DNA of 5,279 nucleotides from CAYFJO01 sp964343305 (GCA_964343305.1 CAYFJO010000645.1:1-5279); one strand, 5' to 3'. Shown: positions 1-5,279, counted from the stretch's first letter. Program-made: numbers and translations. Notes: generated by a model not told the origin, from the sequence alone.

Positions 1-76
1 GTTGTTTGTAGTATTCGTCGGCCGACTGCATCGCTTCGGCAAGCAACTGTTCGGCGCGCTGGTCAGTGTTGTTCAT
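1..76 (-). CDS. N-terminal fragment of an unrecognised minus-strand gene (partial)
   Basis: On the minus strand an ATG at 76-74 opens a frame that stays open to the window edge. It gives 25 codons, beginning MNNTDQRAEQLLAEAMQSAD and continuing EYYKQ. A clear ribosome binding site, AAGGAA (plus-strand 82-87), sits 5 bases before the ATG, which supports a real start. The visible peptide is acidic and helical, has no signal peptide, and so suggests a cytoplasmic protein. Too little is present to assign a family. It is transcribed away from the TPR lipoprotein gene at 185, so the two share the 108-base divergent spacer. Confidence 0.6.
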   Translation of the reverse strand, partial: MNNTDQRAEQLLAEAMQSADEYYKQ

Positions 77-184
77 GGCGTTTCCTTTTCTTGGCCAATT
101 GAAGCGTGCTATAGGTTACAATCACCGGACTCGTACAGGCAATCGATTCCATCAGCACCAGGTACATCGTAAAGGATTTTTGGT
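77..184. promoter_or_regulatory. Divergent intergenic region with ribosome binding sites and a weak -10 candidate
   Basis: This spacer must hold the starts of both the minus-strand gene ending at 76 and the plus-strand TPR gene at 185. On the plus strand the best -10 match is TACAAT at 117-122. The nearest -35-like hexamer, TTGGCC at 91-96, is 20 bases away, which is too far for a standard sigma-70 promoter, so this is weak. The ribosome binding site AAAGGA at 171-176 lies 8 bases before the ATG at 185. No obvious operator palindrome was found. Confidence 0.3.
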
Positions 185-1411
185 ATGATAACCCGTCATC
201 TTCTCGCCATGGTGTTCATCTCGTGTATGGGACTCACTTCTTGTGACGTGCCTCGGGATGGCCGGTCCTCTGTATCCATAGAAAACCAAAATCGATCCGC
301 CGCTCACAACAACCGAGGTTTTGAACTCTACGAGAGCGGTCAATACCAGCGGGCCGTTGAAGAGTGTACGAAAGCGATCGGTCTTGACCCCACCTCCTCC
401 GCGGCTTTTAACAATCGCGGTCTCGCATTGGGCGAGTTGGGAGAGTATGACAAAGCACTGGCCGATTTTCAGAGATCTTTGGAATTGGAACCTGACGCTC
501 TCGTGTATCACAATCGTGGGCAAGTCTGGGCCGATCAACGTGAATTTGTCCAAGCGATCGCCGACTTCGACGAAGCCCTTCGCCTTGATCCAAAAATGAT
601 CGAAGTCTGGGTTCATCGCGGCAGGAGTTGGCATGGAGAAGGGGAATTGGACAAAGCGATGGCCGATCTCGACCAGGCGATCAAGCTCAATCCAAATTTG
701 GCTGAGGCTTATCGCGAGCGCGGTTATGTTTGGGAAGCCAAGGAGAACATGGAAAACGCAATCCGCGACTACAACTCCGCGGTTCAGTTGGGAGAAGATC
801 CGACGTCATATTTTTATCGCGCCGATGCCTATCACACGATTGACGAGCTTGACAAGGCGATCGCCGATTTCAACAAGGCGATCGAACTCGACTCCGAATA
901 TGCGGAAGCTTTGGGCGGCCGAGCGCTGGTTTGGATTGAGAAGGAGGCTTATCAAAAAGCGATCGATGATTTTGACAGGGCGATTGCGATTATTCCAAAC
1001 ATGGCGGATTACTACAGTTTCCGCGCTGATGCGTGGTATGAATTGGACGACTATCCGAAGGCGATCGCAGACTACAACAAATCCTTGGAGCTGGATCCGG
1101 ACAACCCCAGTGATTTCAATAATCGTGGTCTAGCGTGGCTCGGCAGCGAGAACACCAAGAATGCAATTGCCGATTTCACCAAGGCACTCGAACTGGACGA
1201 AGATGCCGTCACCTACGAAAACCGAGGCGACGCCTATATTGAAACGGAGGAATTCGCAAAGGCCATTTCGGATTATTCCTCGGCAATTGAATTAGAATCC
1301 AGCAATTCCGGACTCTATCGGTCCCGCGCGGAGGCATTTGCAAAGAACGGCCAACAAGACAAAGCGGACGCCGACCTTGCGACGGCCAAGAAGTTGGATG
1401 ATGAGCAATAG
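185..1411 (+). CDS. TPR-repeat lipoprotein (11 tandem TPR units)
   Basis: This 408-residue protein starts with a lipoprotein signal: MITR, a hydrophobic stretch, then the lipobox LTSC with Cys20 as the lipidated residue. Asp21 follows; in E. coli an Asp at +2 retains lipoproteins in the inner membrane, but whether that holds here is unknown. A short linker (21-37) leads into eleven contiguous 33-34-residue TPR units covering 38-408. They begin near 38, 72, 105, 139, 173, 206, 240, 274, 308, 341 and 375. Typical unit features are (N)NRG or RAxA in helix A, KAIADF/KAIADY in helix B and a closing LDP or LELD. There is no catalytic domain, so a scaffold or protein-binding role at the membrane is likely. 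AAAGGA at 171-176 supports this start. The 3' end overlaps the SET gene by 14 bases. The domain call is secure; the binding partner is unknown. Confidence 0.93.
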   Translation: MITRHLLAMVFISCMGLTSCDVPRDGRSSVSIENQNRSAAHNNRGFELYESGQYQRAVEECTKAIGLDPTSSAAFNNRGLALGELGEYDKALADFQRSLELEPDALVYHNRGQVWADQREFVQAIADFDEALRLDPKMIEVWVHRGRSWHGEGELDKAMADLDQAIKLNPNLAEAYRERGYVWEAKENMENAIRDYNSAVQLGEDPTSYFYRADAYHTIDELDKAIADFNKAIELDSEYAEALGGRALVWIEKEAYQKAIDDFDRAIAIIPNMADYYSFRADAWYELDDYPKAIADYNKSLELDPDNPSDFNNRGLAWLGSENTKNAIADFTKALELDEDAVTYENRGDAYIETEEFAKAISDYSSAIELESSNSGLYRSRAEAFAKNGQQDKADADLATAKKLDDEQ

Positions 1412-1841
1412 CGACGCGGCCGAGGTGCGAATTGGCGAGACGCGGGTGGGCAAGGGAGTCTTTGCCCGCCGAAGTTACCCGATTTGCGCGGCGATCGGCG
1501 AGATCACAGGCGAGATCATTGACGACGCGACCTACGTCTCGGAATATTGCTTCGACATCGGCGATGGCCTGCAGCTGGACCCCGCCGCCCCGTTTCGGTT
1601 TCTGAATCACAGTTGCGAACCGAATTGCGAATTTGACTATTTCATCGACAGCGAGCAACTCGACGACCGCCACCGGATGCGCGTGTTTCTGTTTGCTCTA
1701 CGAAACATCCATCCGGGCGAAGAGTTGACGATCGACTACAACTGGTCCGCCACCGATGCGATTCCGTGCCGCTGCCAAGCTCCGTCGTGCCGCGGCTGGG
1801 TCGTGGGTCTCAATTCGATGCATGAACTGGAAAACCAATAG
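1398..1841 (+). CDS. SET-domain protein with post-SET cysteines (putative protein-lysine methyltransferase)
   Basis: The frame gives 147 residues from ATG 1398, or 146 from the adjacent ATG 1401. A longer frame from 1338 would overlap the TPR gene by 74 bases and adds a basic tail with no SET similarity, so it was rejected. SET landmarks appear in order: GKGVFARR at 18-25, RFLNHSCEPNC at 67-77 (the SAM-binding and pseudoknot motif), and GEELTIDYNW at 107-116 with Tyr114 as the likely catalytic tyrosine. A post-SET CxCx4C follows at Cys124, Cys126 and Cys131, which with Cys73 could bind one zinc as in eukaryotic SET enzymes. The family transfers methyl groups from SAM to protein lysines; the substrate here is unknown. 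No signal peptide, so cytoplasmic. The overlap with the TPR gene and the lack of a strong ribosome binding site suggest coupled translation. Confidence 0.9.
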   Translation: MMSNSDAAEVRIGETRVGKGVFARRSYPICAAIGEITGEIIDDATYVSEYCFDIGDGLQLDPAAPFRFLNHSCEPNCEFDYFIDSEQLDDRHRMRVFLFALRNIHPGEELTIDYNWSATDAIPCRCQAPSCRGWVVGLNSMHELENQ

Positions 1842-1854
1842 GTTCTGGTGAACC
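1841..1854 (+). other. Short hairpin at the SET gene stop codon
   Basis: GGTTC (1841-1845) and GAACC (1850-1854) form a 5-base-pair stem around a TGGT loop, beginning at the last base of the SET stop codon. The bases that follow are AAGACA, with no T-run, so it does not qualify as an intrinsic terminator. It could protect the 3' end of the mRNA or be chance. Confidence 0.25.
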
Positions 1855-1907
1855 AAGACATGCGGAGTAGGCCGTCTGTCTGCACGTAAAGAAGATGCAT
1901 TGACTTT

Positions 1908-1936
1908 TTGCCAAGCCTGAGCGATTCAGTTAATCT
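1908..1936 (+). promoter_or_regulatory. Possible sigma-70-type promoter for the enolase-family gene
   Basis: TTGCCA at 1908-1913 matches the -35 consensus at five of six positions. With a 17-base spacer it is followed by TAATCT at 1931-1936, which matches the -10 consensus at three of six. Transcription would start near 1943, leaving a leader of about 33 bases. An alternative -35, TTGACT at 1900-1905, pairs only with a poor -10 (GATTCA, 1923-1928). The rest of the 134-base spacer (1842-1975) shows nothing else recognisable. Confidence 0.3.
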
Positions 1937-1975
1937 GATGCCAATGATGAACACTTTTCAACCAAAGAGCCCCAG

Positions 1976-3094
1976 ATGAAAATCAAATCACTCAAACTTC
2001 ATCCGGTCGCGGTCGAACGACAGTACGGAACGGTCATTGCCAAAGAAGGTGGCGTCGCAAATCGAACTGTGAAGAAGTCATTGTTCCTGTTCACGGAGCT
2101 GACGACCGACAACGGGTTGACTGGCTGGGGCGAGGTGTCCGACATCGAGCCGGATGAGTTTCCGAAAGACGTGGCGGAATATGCGGACATGCTGGCAGCG
2201 TTCACTGTCGGACGCGATCCGTTCGACATTCAAACGCTGCACCATGATGTGCGCGAGCATTTCGACGTCGAGAACAGTTCGCTGGCGAAGTACACCGAGT
2301 GCGCGCTGGACATGGCGATGTATGACCTGCAGGGCAAAGCGACCGGGCGGCCAGTTTATGATCTGTTGGGTGGTGCCGTGCGAAAGGATGTTGTCATCTC
2401 TTGGGTGGCCTACATTCGCGAAGAGTTGGATTTGATTCGAGACGAGATCCGTGAGAAGTGTGAACAAGGCTTTCGTGCGTTCAAATTGAAAGTCGGTGTG
2501 GACATCGACCTGGACGAACAGCGGCTTGCCGTGGCACGCGAAGTAGCAGGCAAGGACGTGAGTTTCAAAGTGGATGCCAACGAAGGCTGGTCCGTTGACA
2601 ACGCTGCGAAGAATATTCGCCGGCTGGACAAATACAATTTGGCGGGAGTCGAAACGCCAGTGCCTCGCGACAACCCGGCGGACATCGCCGCCGTTCGCAA
2701 GCAGGTTGACGTGCCGATTCTCGAACACGTTCACGACCTGGAGTATGGTTTAGCGCTGGTCAAGGCCGATGCCGTCGACGTGTTCAACATCGCGACGACA
2801 GGGACGGGCGGACTTTGGAATGCCCGGCAAGTTGTCGCGTTGGCGGACGCTGCCGGAGTTGGCGTGTTGCTGGGCAGCACTGTCGAGATGGGACCGGGAA
2901 CGTTGGCGCAACTTCATTTGGCGGCCACGATCCGCAATCTAACTTTGCCCAGCGATCTGATCGGACCAGGAATGTATCGGCACGACGTGTTAGAAAAATC
3001 GCTCGAATACCAAAAGGGAAAATTGCTCGTGCCCAAGGGAATCGGTTTGGGCGGCGAGATCGCTCCCCAGCGAATGCGCCAGTTGGCATTTTGA
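1976..3094 (+). CDS. Mandelate racemase / muconate lactonizing enzyme family protein (enolase superfamily)
   Basis: The 372-residue length is normal for the family. An N-terminal capping domain (about 1-125) contains the typical TDNGLTGWGE (44-53) and the ALDMAMYDLQGKATGRPVYD helix (110-129). The barrel follows. Lys170 and Lys172 in FKLKVG form the KxK acid/base motif; Asp200 (VDANEGW) and Glu226 (VETPVP) are the first two magnesium ligands; Glu304 lies in GSTVEMGPGTLA. Members abstract a proton next to a carboxylate and then racemise, cycloisomerise or dehydrate the substrate, which cannot be named here. Two positions are odd. The usual ADES third-ligand motif reads LEHVHD (249-254), and the sixth-strand NIKL motif reads NIAT, so Ala273 replaces lysine. 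The mandelate racemase His/Asp pair is also not evident. A weak ribosome binding site, AAAGAG (1964-1969), lies 6 bases before the ATG. It appears monocistronic and cytoplasmic. Confidence 0.92.
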   Translation: MKIKSLKLHPVAVERQYGTVIAKEGGVANRTVKKSLFLFTELTTDNGLTGWGEVSDIEPDEFPKDVAEYADMLAAFTVGRDPFDIQTLHHDVREHFDVENSSLAKYTECALDMAMYDLQGKATGRPVYDLLGGAVRKDVVISWVAYIREELDLIRDEIREKCEQGFRAFKLKVGVDIDLDEQRLAVAREVAGKDVSFKVDANEGWSVDNAAKNIRRLDKYNLAGVETPVPRDNPADIAAVRKQVDVPILEHVHDLEYGLALVKADAVDVFNIATTGTGGLWNARQVVALADAAGVGVLLGSTVEMGPGTLAQLHLAATIRNLTLPSDLIGPGMYRHDVLEKSLEYQKGKLLVPKGIGLGGEIAPQRMRQLAF

Positions 3095-3099
3095 TGTAA

Positions 3100-3118
3100 G
3101 ACGGATTGCTAATCTGTC
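3100..3118 (+). terminator. Hairpin just after the enolase-family gene; resembles a tRNA-Ser(GCU) anticodon arm
   Basis: GACGGATT (3100-3107) pairs with AATCTGTC (3111-3118) through 8 base pairs, one of them G-U, around a GCT loop. It lies 5 bases after the stop codon, where a transcription terminator or 3'-end hairpin would be expected. The T-run is displaced (TTTT at 3128-3131), so it is not a textbook intrinsic terminator. Read as a 5-base-pair stem with a 7-base loop TTGCTAA, it has the layout of a tRNA-Ser(GCU) anticodon arm, but no D arm, T arm or acceptor stem is present, so it is not a tRNA gene. Confidence 0.35.
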
Positions 3119-3133
3119 CAACGGGGATTTTGC

Positions 3134-3161
3134 TTGACGAAATGCGATCGGCGAGTAGTAT
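3134..3161 (+). promoter_or_regulatory. Candidate sigma-70-type promoter for the small secreted protein gene
   Basis: TTGACG at 3134-3139 matches the -35 consensus at five of six positions, and TAGTAT at 3156-3161 matches the -10 at four of six, with a 16-base spacer. Transcription would start near 3168. The ribosome binding site AGGTGA (3199-3204) and the ATG at 3209 follow in the expected order. This is one of the two best promoter matches in the window. Confidence 0.5.
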
Positions 3162-3208
3162 GAAACTCGTCGCACAATTGTATTCTTTCCTTACATTCAG
3201 GTGAAACC

Positions 3209-3625
3209 ATGTCGCGCCGTTCATTGATATCTTCTATTGTTCTTGCTGTTTTCGTATCGTTCGGTTGTCCACAAGCCCGCTCGGAAATTAACGATGCGCA
3301 GACCGATGAACTGATCGAAATCTTAGATCAGATCTTTGACGACGGCGCGGGTTCTCTGAGCGAAGAGCAACTCAATCGATTGGAAGAACTATTGGCGTTG
3401 ATCGATCCTGACGTGGTGGGTCCAACGCTGCGTACGTTGCGACAGCAGATCATTGATGTGTTGGGCAACCCACTGGGACTGCCGATGGACTTGGTGATCC
3501 CCGTCAAAGACAACATCGTTCCGGTATCCATTAACCAGGGAATGCAGATGCCGCCCATGATGATGCCGCCAAGGGACTGCAATGATGGTTTTTGCTGTGA
3601 CGGTTTCTGTTACGATCCCGCTTAG
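3209..3625 (+). CDS. Small secreted hypothetical protein with Met-rich stretch and Cys-rich tail
   Basis: I do not recognise a family. The 138-residue product begins with a signal peptide: MSRRS, a hydrophobic core (6-19), then CPQARSE. Cleavage by signal peptidase I after ARS (residue 25) fits. Cys20 is preceded by SFG, a poor lipobox, so lipidation is less likely. Residues 30-85 are acidic and helical, with leucine-rich segments (TDELIEILDQIF, LNRLEELLALI). Residues 88-108 are extended and rich in Val, Ile and Pro. The Met-rich run MQMPPMMMPP (112-121) is followed by CNDGFCCDGFC (124-134), which contains two DGFC copies and four cysteines spaced Cx4CCx3C. Such residues often bind soft metals such as Cu(I) or form disulphides; that is inference. 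AGGTGA at 3199-3204, 4 bases before the ATG, and a promoter at 3134-3161 support expression as its own unit. Confidence 0.75.
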   Translation: MSRRSLISSIVLAVFVSFGCPQARSEINDAQTDELIEILDQIFDDGAGSLSEEQLNRLEELLALIDPDVVGPTLRTLRQQIIDVLGNPLGLPMDLVIPVKDNIVPVSINQGMQMPPMMMPPRDCNDGFCCDGFCYDPA

Positions 3626-3837
3626 TCGTTGGAATCGATAACATCGCGCCGCGCCGCCGCTATATCTGGCTCGACTATGTTTCGTCGATGCGACAAGAAG
3701 TGGCCGAATTCTTTGACCGGGTGATTCCACCTGTGCGGGACAATGCAATTATCTTCCCGCCAACTGAATCGGTTGTATTTGTGAATAGGGCGGACCAGAA
3801 CATTCTTTTGACAGTCGACAATCGCGTACGACAATGA
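3601..3837 (+). pseudogene. Short open frame without a good start; possible gene remnant or tiny protein
   Basis: After a TGA at 3598-3600 this frame is open to TGA at 3835-3837. From 3628 it reads like real protein, including YIWLDYVSSMRQEVAEFFD and DNAIIFPPTESVVFVN. The only ATG is at 3688 and would give 49 residues (MRQEV to NRVRQ), but no ribosome binding site precedes it. The frame overlaps the end of the small secreted protein gene by 25 bases. Its segment DRVIPPVRDN resembles DLVIPVKDN (residues 94-102) of that protein, hinting at a decayed relative or a frame-shifted tail. It could also be a chance open frame. The start of the range is the open-frame boundary, not a proven gene start. 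Confidence 0.3.
3808..3835 (+). promoter_or_regulatory. Candidate sigma-70-type promoter for the TPR/beta-barrel gene
   Basis: A perfect -35 hexamer, TTGACA at 3808-3813, is followed after 16 bases by GACAAT at 3830-3835, a four-of-six match to the -10. Transcription would begin near 3842 and give a leader of about 59 bases before the ATG at 3901. It lies inside the end of the short open frame ending at 3837, which argues that this frame is not an important gene or ends in a shared region. Confidence 0.45.
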
Positions 3838-3853
3838 GTGTAAGCACCCGTGT

Positions 3854-3866
3854 ACCCGGCCCGGGT
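3854..3866 (+). terminator. GC-rich inverted repeat before the TPR/beta-barrel gene
   Basis: ACCCGG (3854-3859) and CCGGGT (3861-3866) are perfect inverted repeats around one base. As RNA this is a 5-base-pair GC-rich stem with a GCC loop. GATTTTCGTTTC follows at 3867-3878, giving a broken T-rich tract. It could be a weak terminator for upstream transcription. If the promoter at 3808-3835 is used, it becomes a hairpin near the 5' end of the leader. A competing pairing, CACCCG (3845-3850) with CGGGTG (3862-3867), shares its right arm. Confidence 0.35.
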
Positions 3867-3900
3867 GATTTTCGTTTCATCTTCAAAGGATGCTTGCTCC

Positions 3901-5279
3901 ATGGATTGGAAATGCCTTGGCCCGCGCACGACGTGGTTAGCGACGTTGGGAATTGTAGTCGTTTGTCATTTGTCTTCAGCGCTGGCGTTCGGCCAAGAAG
4001 ACGGAATACCAGACAAATTGCGCGACAAACTCCAGCGATTGTGGGACGAACAAGCTCCCGCTTCACTTGGTCAAGGTCGACCGGCCGACGCCGAAGAGCT
4101 GTACTAGCGGTTGTACGAACTGGATCCAGAAAATCCCGACTATATCGCGGGACTTGGCATGTCACTGGCTCGTCAAAAGCGGATTGACGAAGCACTGGAT
4201 CTGCTCATCCCCGCGTCGAAACAATATCCTCGCCATGCGGGCATCGCATCGGCACGTGGACAAGCGTACTTTTTTGCCCGCAAGACTCAGTCCGCCATGC
4301 GATGGCTCGAGCGGGCCGAGTCGCTCAACCACCGGCAGGACGATGTGGGACTCTTTCTTGGATCGTCCTATCTGCGATGTGAATTGCCGATGCTGGCCCT
4401 TGATACATTCTGGTGCAGTCCGACATCGGGTCAGGCGATGCAGTGGAGCCGAGACCTGGCGATCGGCGCCTCGTACGCACAACTTGGTTTGCAATGTGAA
4501 GCCGCGGGCTATTTCAATCGCATTAAACGCATCGGTTCGGAAACGTTCGTCCAAGAAGCCCGCATGATGCACCGGCGGATGAACCGTCAGTGGTTCGGCC
4601 GCGACTACCTGCGAGCGTCGGTCGAAGTGGGCCAACGATACGACAACAATCCGGCGGTGTTTCCCGCGACCAACTTGGCTGGGACGTTCGTCGCAGGCAC
4701 ACCATCCGCGGGAAATGTTGTGCGTGCCGACATGGCTTACGACATCTTGCGCCAATACAACCGTGAATGGACCGTTGGTGCGTCGATGTATCATACGACG
4801 AACTACAAGATTCACGCGTTTGATCTTGTCGATACGGCGGCGTTCATCAATTTTCGCCGTCGCGAGTTGCTGTGGTGCATGCCACACGTATTGAACACGC
4901 GGTTTGAGGTCGACCACCTGACCTTGGGCAGTGAAGATTTCTTGACTCGCATGCGATTGACTCCGATGATCACACGCATGCAAAACGACTGGGAATCACT
5001 GTCGCTGCTTGCGCGGATCACAAACTGTGATTTCCAGGGACAAGGGCCGCTCAACGCCTCGCCGTTCGACCAGGATGGGGCGAACCTCGCTGCGGGGATT
5101 TACAAGGAATACAAATGTCTGCCGTGTCGCAATTTGACGCTGCTGTTTGGCTACGAATACGATCACCAGTTTAGCCAAGGCAGCAACTTCGATTTCACCG
5201 GCCACAAGGCTCGGCTGGGCGTGGACTGGAAAGACTTGCCTTTTTGCCTGACGCTGCGAACGCAGGCCGGCATCTATTG
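3901..5279 (+). pseudogene. TPR plus outer-membrane beta-barrel protein, interrupted by in-frame TAG (partial at right edge)
   Basis: ATG 3901 is chosen because AAAGGA (3885-3890) lies 10 bases upstream and a good signal peptide follows: MDWKCLGPR, a hydrophobic core (12-28), and cleavage near ALA or AFG (29-31). Codon 69 is TAG (4105-4107). The same frame then continues for 390 codons to the window end, so the break is a single stop without a shift. Residues 55-215 contain degenerate TPR units, for example RLYELDPENPDY (70-81) through KRIDEALDLL (93-102); the TAG falls inside the first unit. From about 235 the pattern becomes amphipathic strands, beginning DYLRASVEVGQRYDNNP (235-251), typical of TPR-barrel outer-membrane proteins such as the Slam/DUF560 type. 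Cysteines in the barrel, including CLPC (406-409), are unusual. Internal starts (TTG 4111, ATG 4159) would lose the signal peptide. Readthrough or sequence error are alternatives to true inactivation. Confidence 0.75.

Noticed and set aside
554..1068. Three copies of the palindrome GCGATCGC (554, 857, 1061), the sequence of the cyanobacterial HIP1 element
   Set aside because: All three fall in the same place of the TPR unit and encode the recurring (K/Q)AIAD residues. They are explained by repeated codons and do not occur outside this gene in the window.
1338..1397. Upstream extension of the SET protein by 20 residues from ATG 1338
   Set aside because: The added residues are a basic out-of-frame reading of the TPR coding sequence. 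The ATGs at 1398/1401 give a normal SET N-terminus and a typical short overlap.
2078..2734. 218-codon minus-strand open frame opposite the enolase-family gene
   Set aside because: The plus strand has unambiguous family motifs through the whole stretch, and the antisense product shows no domain.
3850..3900. Upstream GTG start (3850) for the barrel gene, and an alternative-frame product from 3834
   Set aside because: The GTG would put 17 extra residues before the signal peptide and has no ribosome binding site. ATG 3901 has AAAGGA 10 bases upstream. The 3834 frame is a basic, domain-free shadow.
4105..4107. Amber codon reassigned to an amino acid in this organism
   Set aside because: TAG ends the TPR lipoprotein, the SET protein and the small secreted protein, and all three end at natural-looking C-termini. 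Genome-wide reassignment is therefore not supported.
4162..4983. 273-codon open frame on the minus strand opposite the barrel gene
   Set aside because: It is antisense to a frame with clear TPR and barrel sequence. Its own translation is rich in His, Arg and Ser with no recognisable domain, as expected of a shadow.

Overview
The window looks like a piece of a planctomycete chromosome, most likely a relative of Rhodopirellula in the Pirellulaceae. This is an inference from the gene mix: a long TPR lipoprotein, a eukaryote-like SET-domain protein, an orphan enolase-superfamily enzyme and a TPR plus beta-barrel envelope protein. Loosely packed genes with recognisable AAGGA-type ribosome binding sites are consistent with that. 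Nothing here fixes the species. No rRNA, complete tRNA, CRISPR array, insertion sequence, integrase or transposase is visible.

Layout. Positions 1-76 hold the first 25 codons of a minus-strand gene that leaves the window. After a divergent spacer, 185-1411 (+) encodes a lipoprotein made of eleven back-to-back TPR units. Its last codons overlap the start of a 147-residue SET-domain methyltransferase-like protein (1398-1841, +), so the two are probably cotranscribed and translationally coupled. A spacer with a possible promoter leads to 1976-3094 (+), a mandelate racemase / muconate lactonizing enzyme family member that lacks the usual sixth-strand lysine. A hairpin resembling a tRNA-Ser(GCU) anticodon arm follows its stop codon. 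A good promoter candidate then precedes 3209-3625 (+), a small secreted protein with a Met-rich stretch and a four-cysteine tail. From 3601 to 3837 (+) there is a short open frame that reads like protein but has no good start.

From 3901 to the right edge (+) lies a large gene for a signal peptide, TPR repeats and an outer-membrane-type beta-barrel. It is broken by one in-frame TAG at codon 69 and is then open for 390 codons to the window end. TAG is the normal stop of three other genes here, so code reassignment is unlikely. A nonsense mutation, a sequence error or stop-codon readthrough remain possible.

How the genes relate. Only the TPR/SET pair is clearly linked. The other genes look like separate transcription units with their own leaders. 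Three products (TPR lipoprotein, small Met/Cys protein, TPR-barrel protein) carry export signals, so the region leans towards the cell envelope, while the SET protein and the enolase-family enzyme have no export signal and should be cytoplasmic. The most unusual points are the amber codon in the barrel gene, the complete SET plus post-SET signature in a bacterial-looking operon, and the altered active site of the enolase-family enzyme.
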